The position numbers and the translations under genes were made by a program. From contig JBEONO010000017.1 of the NCBI GenBank assembly GCA_040544425.1, positions 1-64,000 of the forward strand: a stretch of 64,000 nucleotides of DNA, read 5' to 3'. The first letter of the stretch is position 1, and each line of letters begins with the position of its first letter. The notes under the pieces were generated by a model. It saw only the letters and a program-made list of their open reading frames with translations, was not told the origin of the DNA and searched no databases. Source of the stretch: Solimicrobium sp040544425. Its GTDB lineage: Bacteria; Pseudomonadota; Gammaproteobacteria; Burkholderiales; Burkholderiaceae_D. Shown here one piece after another: positions 1-8,532 of the stretch.

Positions 1-121
1 GCTGGATAGATAATGCGAAAAACACAAACAAACAGACTTCAATGAGATCGGATTAATTTAAAAAGTTACACGACAAGTAGTCTGACACAGGGGGGAGACC
101 AAGGTAAATGGTCAGCGACAC

Positions 122-874
122 GTGCCAGTTTTGGCTGTAAAAATATTGTCCGATGTATCCCCAAAGCTACTGCCAATTTTTGTTCTAACAGCGTTAGGGG
201 TTTCGCTTAATACACGTGGCCAATCAACCGGCGCCATATTCAATCGTATGCTGGAACAACTTCGCCTCGCAGGAACTCGGGTAATTTTGTTCGAGGAAGC
301 AAGCCACCTAGTGGAATCAGGAGCACGAGTACCGGTCCGGGGTGCGGGCGACTGGTGCAAATCGCTGGCAGATAGTACAAATATGACGCTTCTACTATTT
401 GGAGTTCCTAGACTTGAGCGGTTGTTAGATAGCAATGAACAATTGAGGTTGCGGGCATCGGCTCGACGCGAATTCCGTCCCTACGATATTCGCAATCAAG
501 CGGAACAAATGGGTTTCGTAGCTTGCGTACGAACCTACTCAGACCTTTTTAAAGATTGTGGATGGCCGATTAATTTGCCAATGCAAACACTTGTCACTCA
601 ATGTTACCTCCTGACGGGGGGACTGATTGGCGTACTCAGTCGTTTCATGCAAGAGCTTGCTTCCCAGATGGCCTATGAGTCGCCTCGTATATTAACCCTA
701 CGGGATTGCCAGTCCGCGGCCGAAAGCATTGAGTCTGCTGGTCATCCGGATTTCCCAGCCTTTTTTAAAGATGACGTATCACCCGTTGAACTGACTGCGG
801 CGCATGCATATGTATTGGAAACCAACGGAATGTCGATACGTCGCATAGTCACAAAATCGGAAGCAGTGATATGA
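122..874 (+). pseudogene. tniB: TniB/TnsC-type transposition ATPase, 5'-truncated
   Basis: The protein matches the central and C-terminal part of TniB-type AAA+ ATPases, the ATP-dependent regulators that link target selection (TniQ) to the DDE transposase in Tn402/Tn7-like elements. Visible are the strand before the first helix (PVLAVKIL), a Walker B segment (VILFEEASHL) and a sensor-like strand (MTLLLFGVPRLERLL). The P-loop that should lie about 30 residues before PVLAVKIL is absent. The only start is a GTG at 122, in-frame stops lie at 11, 59 and 83, and none of the three frames in bases 1-121 shows GxxGxGK[ST]. Homology seems to run a few residues upstream of the GTG (RHVPVL), which suggests decay rather than a short natural form. 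It overlaps tniQ by 4 bases (ATGA). The family call is firm; truncation is inferred from the missing P-loop. Confidence 0.72.
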
Positions 875-2694
875 GCCTGATGCGAACAAGCAAACCCTAT
901 GATGACGAATCCGGTCTGGGTTACTATCGCCGCTTGGCTGCTGAAAATTCCCTATGGGGTTGGCATGAACTTACGGGCATTGCCAATCTCAAACGAAATC
1001 GCAGTACATTGTTGGGATGCCCCGAGCATTTGGCCACCGATTTAGGCCTAGAACTATCGTGGTCGCAGTTTGCTAGCCACACGGAACAGCAATGTAATGG
1101 TTGGGGTGGTCTACATCGCACCAGCATGGATGCAATATGTCCGGCATGCCTTAATGACGAAGTCTACATACGGCAATATTGGGAGCATGCTTATGTGACC
1201 GCATGTCCGATTCATCGAACTAGTCTTGTTGACCGCTGCCCGGCCTGCAATGAACGGCTTTCCTCGAACCGAGAACGTATTGAACAATGTCAATGTGGCC
1301 ATGACCTTAGAACCTGTTTGACCGAACCCGCTTCACCTTCACAGTTGTGGGTATCAACCCTCATCGCGAGCCACGGCGATTCAACGGGCGGTATTGAACC
1401 AAAAATGCATCATGTCGACATCAAATCGCTATGCGACCTTATTCGAATTCTTTGCCTATACGCCGACCCCATGTCCCCGCCACCTCGACGTCGGGCCGCC
1501 AGCCCTAAGTCAGTTAGCGAGGCAATAGAAATTTTGGCACCACTTGAATTGATGTTTGCTAACTGGCCTGCAGGATTCGAGAATCATGTCGCACATCGAA
1601 TTGCCTCAGGCAAAAAGGAAGCCCGGACTCTCAACACACTGCTCGGCTCATGGTATCTCCAGCTAAAGAAATGTTGTCAGACGAATGCATTAAAACCCTT
1701 TTTGAGAATCACAATCGCAGTCGCAGCCCGGGATTTTGATGGCATTCTTGGTTCTGGCTCAGAACACGACATCGTTTCTGATACAGCCGACTTCGTTCCG
1801 ATTGAAGAGGCCGCCAAATCCATCGGCGTCGGTCGGGACCGCTTACTCAAGGCCGCGAACGCGAATGAGTGCGCGTACCGGACACGCCGCAGGGGTACTC
1901 GCGGTGTGGTGTACGAAATTCTCAAAACTGAAGTCGGGAGGTTAGTCCAGAAACGCGCTGAATGGATTAGCAAAGCTCAAGCATATGAACTGGCCGGCGT
2001 ATCGGAATCAGTGATGGATTTGATGGTCGCGGCAAAAATAGTTCTATCTGATGTGCAATGGAAAAACGACATTAACAAAGGCGGTCAAATAAACAAAAAA
2101 TCTCTCCAAGATTTGACTGCACGGATTGACCGACTAGTCGACAAACAACACAACTCGGACGGCGAACATATCCTTTGGTCAGAATTAACCAGTAGGAGGA
2201 TGGGCGACAAAAAGGCGATTCATGCGGTGATGCGTGCCGCTGTTGCTGGTGAATTTTCTGCAGTTAAACGGGGACATCGCCTTGGAGAGATTGGGTTTCT
2301 GATGGCTGACGTGGCACAATATTTTGGCACACCCATTCTCGAAGCCGGATTGTCGGTACAAAAGCTGGCTGACGCAACAGGTTGGAAATGGGAAACAATA
2401 TCTCATTGGGTAGGCCTTGGATTGTTGGAATCAACTCGAATCATTCTCAGAGGTCAGCCCTGCACAGTCATTTCACCGCAACAGTTGCTTAAATTCCGGC
2501 AGAATTATCTACCCTTGGCGGACTTGGCGAACGCCATGGGAACCAAGTCTTCTGCACTGGCGGACAAGTTAAGTGGTATCGAAGTTATAGGCGCCAAACC
2601 GTTACCTAACGGAAGAAAACGGGGAGGCCTCATTCGCATTGCGGACCTTGGCCTTTCAGCAGTCATCGGTTGCGCTCAAAGCAATAGTCAGTAA
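871..2694 (+). CDS. tniQ: TniQ/TnsD-family target-selection protein
   Basis: This 607-aa protein carries an N-terminal TniQ domain. It has the GLGYYRRLAAEN-type opening, the LLGCPEHLATDLGL segment, and a zinc-finger region at about residues 90-150 with CPAC, CPIH, CPAC and CQCG pairs. The C-terminal half contains several predicted DNA-binding helical stretches, for example EEAAKSIGVGRDRLLKAAN and LADATGWKWETISHWVGLG, as in the longer TnsD/TniQ proteins. TniQ proteins recognise the insertion site, or a guide complex in CRISPR-associated elements, and recruit the ATPase. The gene is translationally coupled to the truncated tniB in front of it and looks intact. No transposase gene (tniA/tnsB) lies in the window; it should be upstream. 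TniQ family membership is certain; the target site is unknown. Confidence 0.88.
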   Translation: MSLMRTSKPYDDESGLGYYRRLAAENSLWGWHELTGIANLKRNRSTLLGCPEHLATDLGLELSWSQFASHTEQQCNGWGGLHRTSMDAICPACLNDEVYIRQYWEHAYVTACPIHRTSLVDRCPACNERLSSNRERIEQCQCGHDLRTCLTEPASPSQLWVSTLIASHGDSTGGIEPKMHHVDIKSLCDLIRILCLYADPMSPPPRRRAASPKSVSEAIEILAPLELMFANWPAGFENHVAHRIASGKKEARTLNTLLGSWYLQLKKCCQTNALKPFLRITIAVAARDFDGILGSGSEHDIVSDTADFVPIEEAAKSIGVGRDRLLKAANANECAYRTRRRGTRGVVYEILKTEVGRLVQKRAEWISKAQAYELAGVSESVMDLMVAAKIVLSDVQWKNDINKGGQINKKSLQDLTARIDRLVDKQHNSDGEHILWSELTSRRMGDKKAIHAVMRAAVAGEFSAVKRGHRLGEIGFLMADVAQYFGTPILEAGLSVQKLADATGWKWETISHWVGLGLLESTRIILRGQPCTVISPQQLLKFRQNYLPLADLANAMGTKSSALADKLSGIEVIGAKPLPNGRKRGGLIRIADLGLSAVIGCAQSNSQ

Positions 2695-2795
2695 AGCATT
2701 AAATAACAGAAATAATGCAATGTTAGCTAATATGAAATTGACTTGCGGCCACCACGTTTCTATAAATGTGAAATGACCTTTTACGAGGAATTTTT

Positions 2796-4112
2796 ATGTC
2801 TAACGAAACAGTTCCACAATCCACTGCTAACGATTCAAACACCCAGACCCGTGTAGAAACCTTAACACGCGAGGAACTTTTTGAGTTAGTTTGGCAGAAA
2901 CCAATGTTGAGAATTGCAGAGCAAATCGGCGTTTCATCGAGCTATATGGCGAGAATTTGCACCGAACTCAGGGTTCCGAGACCTCAGCGCGGCTATTGGA
3001 TGAAACTGGAACATGGGCAATCACCGATTAGACCTCCATTACCGCCTAGCCAGCCAGGTGACGCGACAGTATGGCATCGAGGTGGTTCATGGGATTTCAC
3101 AGAGCCGCTGATTTCTATACCGGAATTGCTGGGACCAACACAGGTCAGAAAAACGAAACCCATCCAAAAAAATATAGCACACGTCCTTATTGAGGGCGCA
3201 AAGGTTCACTTCCAAAAAAATAGAAAAAGTGATGATGGGCTTTTACGGCCTACCAAAAAACTGCTCGTTGATATCGTTGTTTCGGAACAGCTTTTAGACA
3301 ACGCCTTGACGTCAGCAAACTTTCTATTTCAGTCTTTGGAGGCCCGTGGCCACCGCGTTTTATTGGCTCTGCATAATACCCGTGCGCGACGCGCACCAGT
3401 CGATGAAAGGGAAGTCCCGGTGAAAGACCAGCATCACCAGCCAGTGTGGTCTCCCTATCGGCCAACGCTGACATATGTCGATGGTGTGCCCATTGGTCTG
3501 ACTTTATTTGAAATGACCGAGCTGGTTGAAGTCAAGTACGTGAACGGAAACTATATTCCACTGAGCTCGCTTTCGCCGGAGCAGTTACGGCGATACAAGG
3601 GGTACCAATATTGGAACACGACAAGGAACCTTCCATCCGGCCGGTTGTGCTTGCAGGCCTATAGCCCCCATTGGCAGGTATCTTGGCTCAAACAATGGAG
3701 AGAGACAAAACCAGGTCAGTTTTCCTCGATGGTAGAAAAAATTGTCCTGGAGTTGGAAGATGCTTCCCCAACGATAACTCGGCAGATTGTGGAAGCTGAA
3801 CGAATTGCGGCGGAACAAAAACGTATATGGGACCAAGAGAGGGAACAATACCGCATCGAAGCGGCACGTGCTAGGCAAGCTAAAGCACGCCACGACTCAC
3901 GAAATGACTTACTTTCCGCAATTTCGGCTTGGGATGAGGCTAAGCGGATTCACGCGTATTTCGATTCTGTGGAAATGGAGGCAAACCGACTCAACGACGG
4001 TGAGCGTACAATTCTGATGCGGCGCATAGGCGAAGCTAGGGATTTGATTGGGAAAATAGATGCGCTGGCTATTTTGAAATCATGGAAGTCGCCGACTGAA
4101 CGCATTTCATAG
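2796..4112 (+). CDS. helix-turn-helix protein of mobile elements, function unknown
   Basis: This 438-aa protein starts with an ATG preceded by AGGAA. Residues about 25-75 form a conserved module (LTREELFELVWQKPML, then IAEQIGVSSSYMARICTELRVP, then PRPQRGYWMKL). It reads as a winged or helix-turn-helix DNA-binding unit that I recognise from many uncharacterised proteins carried on genomic islands. A proline-rich linker follows (PPLPPSQPGD). The C-terminal ~100 residues are rich in Glu, Arg and Ala and probably form a coiled coil (EREQYRIEAARARQAKARHD). It lies 101 bases after tniQ on the same strand and before the candidate transposon end, so it is probably cargo. A regulatory or defence role is possible, but no enzymatic motif is visible. 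Confidence 0.7.
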   Translation: MSNETVPQSTANDSNTQTRVETLTREELFELVWQKPMLRIAEQIGVSSSYMARICTELRVPRPQRGYWMKLEHGQSPIRPPLPPSQPGDATVWHRGGSWDFTEPLISIPELLGPTQVRKTKPIQKNIAHVLIEGAKVHFQKNRKSDDGLLRPTKKLLVDIVVSEQLLDNALTSANFLFQSLEARGHRVLLALHNTRARRAPVDEREVPVKDQHHQPVWSPYRPTLTYVDGVPIGLTLFEMTELVEVKYVNGNYIPLSSLSPEQLRRYKGYQYWNTTRNLPSGRLCLQAYSPHWQVSWLKQWRETKPGQFSSMVEKIVLELEDASPTITRQIVEAERIAAEQKRIWDQEREQYRIEAARARQAKARHDSRNDLLSAISAWDEAKRIHAYFDSVEMEANRLNDGERTILMRRIGEARDLIGKIDALAILKSWKSPTERIS

Positions 4113-4172
4113 AAAACGGATACCGCACCTGCCCAATAATCGTGCTTCCGCAACAACACTTCGATTATAAAA

Positions 4173-4224
4173 AATTATAGTGGTTTACTATAATTATAAA
4201 AACCCGTTATAAAATTTTATAACG
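4173..4224. repeat. two adjacent AT-rich perfect palindromes
   Basis: Bases 4173-4195 form a 9-bp inverted repeat (AATTATAGT / ACTATAATT) around a 5-base loop. Bases 4205-4224 form an uninterrupted 20-bp palindrome (CGTTATAAAA/TTTTATAACG). They lie about 60-110 bases after the cargo gene. On the minus strand the first hairpin is followed by a T-tract, so it could act as a terminator for leftward transcription. Protein-binding sites near the element end are the alternative. Apart from these, the candidate end repeats further on and the MNT pseudogene, I see no gene between 4113 and 4697. Confidence 0.6.
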
Positions 4225-4551
4225 CTATCGAATTCATTCTCCACGTTGCATTTTTTGACAGCCGACCATTGCTTCTCGGGTTACAAAATTCAACGAAACT
4301 GAAGACATTCACAGAGAAAAACAACAACATCGCCAGCTAACGGGAACGGCATCATGCAATCGTTGACACCATGCAATCCCTGTAGCAAAATACTTTTTAT
4401 ACATCGCTCCTTCTTTCAACTTAGAACAGTAAAAATGGCCTCCGCGGCCAAGAGCTGCTTGTCGCAACAAGACAGCACTTCAATCGTGGCAGTGGGTGGT
4501 CAAGTTGAATTTTTTAAAATTGCGCCGATGCCGGGAGGGTCCGGTAATATT

Positions 4552-4653
4552 TTCTCAGCTTATGGCGACAATCGTCTCAGCTTATGCTTTTAAAACGGAT
4601 GTAAGTAGCTGATTACAATAGGACCGTTTTCTCATCTTATCCCAACCCCTACA
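4552..4653. mobile_element. candidate transposon end with three short repeats
   Basis: Three imperfect 14-bp direct repeats lie at 4552-4565 (TTCTCAGCTTATGG), 4574-4587 (GTCTCAGCTTATGC) and 4629-4642 (TTCTCATCTTATCC). Just beyond the third, at 4653, the sequence reads CCCCTACA, which is TGTAGGGG on the minus strand. Tn7- and Tn402-like elements begin with TGT and carry several transposase-binding repeats near each end. The arrangement fits a right end that closes the tniB-tniQ-cargo element. The left end is not in the window, so terminal inversion and target duplication cannot be tested here. This is inference. Confidence 0.4.
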
Positions 4654-4697
4654 CTTTTTAAAATAGTCTGCACTTTATAGGTTATTTTATAAATTGT

Positions 4698-4987
4698 ATG
4701 AAGCCGTCTACTGCGCTTAACAGATATCGCGATGAGATACGACGAATAGTCGCGTCCCATCGCAGATTGAATGCCCGGGCATTCGGGCCTGTTGTGCGTG
4801 GCGACGACCTGGATGCAGTGATTGGGATATTTTGATTGACCCAACACCGACCACCCGCCTGATGGATGCGGCAGCAATCCAAGTCGAAATGGGAAAATTG
4901 TTGAGTGTTAAGGTTGACGTATTAACTCCCAGAGCACCACCAGACAAATTTCGCGCAGCCGTACTTATTGAGGCAGTGCCGGTGTAG
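4698..4987 (+). pseudogene. MNT-type nucleotidyltransferase antitoxin, frameshifted
   Basis: Two reading frames together encode a complete ~96-aa minimal nucleotidyltransferase of the HEPN-MNT toxin-antitoxin class. The first frame gives MKPSTALNRYRDEIRRIVAS... up to VRGDDLD. The second gives SDWDILIDPTPTTRL... to the typical ending DKFRAAVLIEAVPV. Inserting one G near 4815 (GATG[G]CAGTGAT) restores GDDLDGSDWDILIDP, which is the GS-x-D-x-D catalytic core region. The gene is therefore inactivated by a single-base deletion. The usual FGS motif also reads FGP. MNT proteins of this class neutralise a HepT/DUF86 RNase by nucleotidylylation. The family call rests on several motifs; the deletion could in principle be a sequencing error. 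Confidence 0.78.
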
Positions 4988-5063
4988 GCAAGAAACAATT
5001 CCGGTTACCTGATCACCCCGAACGCAAAAATTCAACGATATAGCGGCACATCCGACTTAAAGT
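4984..5063 (+). pseudogene. trace of a HepT/DUF86-like partner
   Basis: Directly overlapping the end of the MNT pseudogene, the sequence reads VGKKQFRLPDHPER and then hits a stop. This resembles the start of HepT-like toxins (K-x-F-R-L-x-D-Y-L-E-H). A shifted frame just after reads KIQRYSGTSDL, like the next helix of that family. Position and overlap are those expected of the partner gene. The rest of the toxin (~100 residues) is gone, replaced by the region in front of the next gene. The match is short and uncertain. Confidence 0.35.
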
Positions 5064-5077
5064 TCTGGGGATCCCAT

Positions 5078-5956
5078 ATGAAATACATCATGAATATTTT
5101 CTATACAAACAGGGTTTTAGTCCTGAATTTTTGCCTGTTAGCAGGTTGCCTGGCAGCGGCGAATGTTCACGCAAATCAACAGGCCTCACCAGCCAACCGT
5201 ACAAATCTTCAGCGCAATAACAATCAAGGAATGGCTCAGTCAATGAGCGCAATCATTGAAGACGCAAGTAACGATAATTTGGAATTGAAATTGCAACTGG
5301 AAAATCAGAGCAATGTGCAATTGAACACACTGACGGAATGCACGAAAGCGGATTCCTATCAACTAAGTGAAGCCGCTCTCTATATCAATTATTTAAATCA
5401 GGTAGAAATTAGAAGTCAGTCAATCGCTAAGGAAAATTCTGATGGGCTCAACCTTACTCTTCGGCCTGACCCGCGGAAATTACTTTCGGCGCAATATCAA
5501 ATAATGCGGGTGAGCGAGGCTATGCCAAAATTATTTGAACTGTATAAGAAATACGGTGGCACCGCAGATGTCTCATCAAAAGTTTCGCCCCTTCCGAATC
5601 CATGTGAGTCTTATTTAACGGAAATCAGCTCCAATATAAGCCGTCAAATTGAAATTCAAAATTCAGATAAAAAAATATTTAAAGTCCCCAAACTCGTTTT
5701 TGATACTTGCAAAAAGCCTGATTATCCGAGAATTTCACTGGCTGAGGAAGAACATGGAAAAATCCGACTGGCATTTCTAATCGATGTCGACGGCGCAGTG
5801 GACTATGTGTTGCTTGCCAAATCATCAGGTTTTCCATTGTTAGATACTGTTGCCCTTAGCTCGTTAAGGTCATGCCACTTTGAACCAGCGGTTTTTAAAG
5901 GCTCGCCACATAAGACCTGGATGTATATAGATTATGTTTTTGAATTACCACTGTGA
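5078..5956 (+). CDS. putative lipoprotein with C-terminal TonB-like domain
   Basis: This 292-aa protein has a signal sequence with a lipobox-like LLAGC around residue 23, suggesting lipid anchoring. The last ~90 residues form a TonB C-terminal-type fold: a Cys-containing KPDYP segment, a GKIRLAFLIDVDGAVDYVLLAKSSGFPLLD core, and an ending in FEPAVFKGSP. This is the usual layout of 'energy transducer TonB' stand-alone domains. The middle (residues ~40-190) is unrecognised and helical. No membrane-spanning TonB N-terminus with a proline-rich linker is present, so a classical role with ExbBD is unlikely. GGGGAT lies just before the ATG. Codon use is AT-rich compared with the genes downstream, which suggests acquisition with the island. 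Confidence 0.65.
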   Translation: MKYIMNIFYTNRVLVLNFCLLAGCLAAANVHANQQASPANRTNLQRNNNQGMAQSMSAIIEDASNDNLELKLQLENQSNVQLNTLTECTKADSYQLSEAALYINYLNQVEIRSQSIAKENSDGLNLTLRPDPRKLLSAQYQIMRVSEAMPKLFELYKKYGGTADVSSKVSPLPNPCESYLTEISSNISRQIEIQNSDKKIFKVPKLVFDTCKKPDYPRISLAEEEHGKIRLAFLIDVDGAVDYVLLAKSSGFPLLDTVALSSLRSCHFEPAVFKGSPHKTWMYIDYVFELPL

Positions 5957-5990
5957 TTTTCGCCATTTCATATTCAAATGCTATTTTGAT

Positions 5991-6304
5991 TTAATTTGCG
6001 GTGACGTGCCTGTCACAAAACGGCGGCTTCTCAATCACCGCACGCAAATGAGAAATAAACAACTGCGCCTTGACAGCATGCGAGCGTCCCGGCATGCGAA
6101 CTGCATGAATCGCCGAACCACCCTTCTCCACGCCTGAACTTTGCGGATCAAACGGCACAAGTAATTTACCTTCCACCAGCATGTCGCCGACCAGCCAAAT
6201 GGCGAGATGAATGATGCCCACACCGGCCACCGCTGCCTGCAGCAAGGCTCAATATCGTCCGAGCGGAAGGTGCCTTTAACGGGGAAGGGTTTGTTTTGAT
6301 TCAA
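5991..6304 (-). pseudogene. LysR-type regulator, C-terminal fragment with frameshift
   Basis: On the minus strand, NQNKPFPVKGTFRSDDIE in one frame continues as LLQAAVAGVGIIHLAIWLV in another. Together they make the last ~100 residues of a LysR substrate-binding domain (W-L-V-x-D-x-L-x-x-G-x-L-V-P, then IHAVRMPGRSHAVKAQLFISHL). One missing base between GAG and CCTTG explains the shift, since GAG-GCC-TTG restores SDDIEALLQAAV. The N-terminal ~200 residues, including the DNA-binding domain, are absent: the neighbouring gene's 3' end begins at 6343. It is a relic with no expected function. Confidence 0.8.
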
Positions 6305-6342
6305 TCACGGAAAATCTTTGTACAAACTCATTGAACGCCTGA

Positions 6343-7212
6343 TTAAAATGTGTAGGGAGAACCCAGATTAGTCCAGTACCTGGGATTGATCTCCAACTCC
6401 TCTTTCGTAACATGCGCGTTTTTTAGAAAAATGGCCTGTCGCTTATCCAGTTTCAAATCTCTCAGGCCGGCAAATTCCGGGTGTGTCAGAAACAAATTTT
6501 TGTACGATCCATCCGCATAGGCCTTCCTGAAACCGGCTTCAATCAAATCGTGCAATTTACTGTTGTCCTTGTGGACAAAGAAAAAGAAATCGTAGTAGGG
6601 ATAGACCACAACAAGATGATTCTCAATCTCCAGATCGGCGTTATCCCTGGCATATTGGTTCAAATAACTGTGAATGCTGCCGGCTCCAAATGGAATGTAA
6701 TCCACGCGCCCGGCTCGGGTCATCTTGAACAGCGACTCGAATCTGCCGACGGTAGTGACAGGCAGCTCATTGTCACGCCAGGCGTCGGCTATTGGCCACC
6801 CGACTCCCAGACAGGCGAGAAATTTTTTCAGGTCCGACAGATCGTTGATGAGTGAAAACTTGTCCTGCTCATCGGCGCGAATTACCGGAATCCGGTAACC
6901 CAGCAAACCACGTGTGACTGGAATCATGACTGGCAGGAGACTGGTCTCCAGTTCGGGCGAATTGCCCAGCCAGACCACATCAATTTCTTTATTGAGCAGC
7001 TCGACGACTGCGCGCGCATCGGTCATCGGCGATGGCGACTTGATCAATTCGAAGGATGCGCCGGACTTTTCCAGAGCAAGATTGAGTGCGGCAAAACTGA
7101 ACTCGAACCGGGAGTCGCGACCCTGCAGATTGCCATAGACTATTTTCAGGGTATCCGCCCAAGACCAACAGGGCAGAAGCAACAGCGCCAGGACAAGTAC
7201 GACTTTTTTCAT
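6343..7212 (-). CDS. periplasmic solute-binding-like protein
   Basis: This 289-aa protein has a clear signal peptide (MKKVVLVLALLLLPCWSWA) and the two-lobed pattern of family 3 extracellular solute-binding proteins. The second lobe carries FESLFKMTRAGRVDYIPFG, and the ending is FRKAYADGSYKNLFL. No permease or ATPase genes are adjacent, so it may act as a stand-alone sensor or orphan receptor. It shares layout and many residues with the gene at 36885-37760 (NLALxKxGxxFEL, LLPVxIPxxxGLLGxRI, SLFKMxxxxRxDxxP), so the two are paralogues. The LysR relic lies just downstream. The fold is clear; the ligand is unknown. Confidence 0.75.
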   Translation of the reverse strand: MKKVVLVLALLLLPCWSWADTLKIVYGNLQGRDSRFEFSFAALNLALEKSGASFELIKSPSPMTDARAVVELLNKEIDVVWLGNSPELETSLLPVMIPVTRGLLGYRIPVIRADEQDKFSLINDLSDLKKFLACLGVGWPIADAWRDNELPVTTVGRFESLFKMTRAGRVDYIPFGAGSIHSYLNQYARDNADLEIENHLVVVYPYYDFFFFVHKDNSKLHDLIEAGFRKAYADGSYKNLFLTHPEFAGLRDLKLDKRQAIFLKNAHVTKEELEINPRYWTNLGSPYTF

Positions 7213-7498
7213 TCCAACGGTCTCCGTTCTTAAGCCGCAGCTTGTTGATGAGTTTTCAGGTGAAGGTCACTGTGGCGTGGGGATTCACTTCGACAATCTG
7301 ATTGCCGGACGGGCCGCAAGCCAGTGCGGAAACTAACACGATTTGGAAGATTTGCAAATGCCTTATTTCAGGCACAGATGTTTTGGTGCGGCGACGAACA
7401 TTTTTGAAATGTGCATCGCGCCTAAATCATCGAATCAATTTCTGCGAATACTGGTTTCGATGATGAAGGCGACGAAACTGAAAAAATTTATTGTACTG

Positions 7499-7538
7499 AA
7501 TCACTGGCGTTCGCAAGTTGAAGTGAGCGCCAGTGATT
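7499..7538 (-). terminator. rho-independent terminator after the MBL gene
   Basis: A perfect 11-bp inverted repeat (AATCACTGGCG / CGCCAGTGATT) flanks an 18-base loop. On the minus strand it is followed by CAGTACAATAAATTTTTT. It lies 17 bases after the stop codon of the metallo-hydrolase gene, in the right orientation to end that transcript. The rest of the 7213-7554 gap shows no coding sequence. Confidence 0.75.
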
Positions 7539-7554
7539 TGTTTCTATGACCCGA

Positions 7555-8532
7555 TCAACGCATCTGCGTGTAATTGACGGGGATCCAGCGGTAGCCTTTA
7601 CCATCCTTGGCCACATGACCGAGGCCTGGGAATTGCAAATGCGCGCCGCCCAGTAAATAACCTTCTTTGGCTGCATTTGAGAATTCAGCCTTGCGTTCAG
7701 CCTCGGCAGAAACTGCATCCGAGTCGAAAGCGATGGTTACTGAAGGATGAGCAAACTGAACTGCGCCGACGTGAATCAGGTCGCCAATCAAGACCAGTTT
7801 CTGGCCTTTGCTTTCCACCACATATTCAGCGTGTCCCGGAGTATGCCCCTTGCCAGTGTGCGAATGAATACCTGGCACCAGTTCTACATCACCTTCAAAA
7901 AACTTGAAACGTGAAGCGGCAACGTACGGCGCCAGTGAAGCCTGGGCACCTTGGAAGAAGCCCTTGATTTTCGGATCAGCTTTCTCCATGTTGACGGCAC
8001 TTAACCAATAGTCGCCTTCGCGCTTTTCAGCGCGCACCACGGCATTCGGGAATACGGCCATGCCATCCTTGGTCAAACCACCGACGTGATCAGGATGCAT
8101 GTGGGTGATGTAAATTTCATCGATCTGATCTGGCGTGTAGCCGGAAGCTTTCAGGTTGGCGACAAAATTACCCAGTGTTGGGCCGAACAGATTTCCGGCG
8201 CCGGTGTCAATCAGAACCAGCTTTGTCCCGGTATTAATTACATAACCGTTGAATGAACTCTCAAGCGGGCTCTTCAGATAGGACTGCGCCAGCTCCTTGT
8301 CGACCGCCTGCTTGGTGGTGTTGGTCAGCAGCGTGTCGACCGGCAGGTCGGTGGTTCCATCAGAAATTGCCGTGACCTCGACGTCACCGAGCATGATCCG
8401 GAAAAATCCGGGTGCAGAGGTCTTCGCCATCGGCGCGGCAGCCAGCGTTGGCGCGCTCACCAGGGTAGTGAGGACCGAACAGGCCACCAGTGCCAGGGCC
8501 GAGCGTTTCAATTTCATAGACAATTTTTTCAT
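7555..8532 (-). CDS. exported MBL-fold metallo-hydrolase
   Basis: This 325-aa protein has a signal peptide ending near ALAAAPMA and a metallo-beta-lactamase fold. The metal-binding motif THMHPDHVGG is intact, with further ligands in HTPGHAEYV and GDLIHVGAV. The sequence pattern (FRIMLGDVEVTAISDG, VLIDTGAG) fits the subgroup often annotated near quorum-quenching lactonases and SoxH-like hydrolases. It would act in the periplasm on an ester, lactone or thioester, but the substrate cannot be read from the sequence. It is transcribed alone, with its own terminator, divergently from the fasciclin gene. Confidence 0.85.
   Translation of the reverse strand: MKKLSMKLKRSALALVACSVLTTLVSAPTLAAAPMAKTSAPGFFRIMLGDVEVTAISDGTTDLPVDTLLTNTTKQAVDKELAQSYLKSPLESSFNGYVINTGTKLVLIDTGAGNLFGPTLGNFVANLKASGYTPDQIDEIYITHMHPDHVGGLTKDGMAVFPNAVVRAEKREGDYWLSAVNMEKADPKIKGFFQGAQASLAPYVAASRFKFFEGDVELVPGIHSHTGKGHTPGHAEYVVESKGQKLVLIGDLIHVGAVQFAHPSVTIAFDSDAVSAEAERKAEFSNAAKEGYLLGGAHLQFPGLGHVAKDGKGYRWIPVNYTQMR

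Noticed and set aside
4354..4593. A 79-codon plus-strand frame before the MNT relic
   Set aside because: No ribosome-binding site, no recognisable domain, and it runs through the candidate transposon-end repeats.
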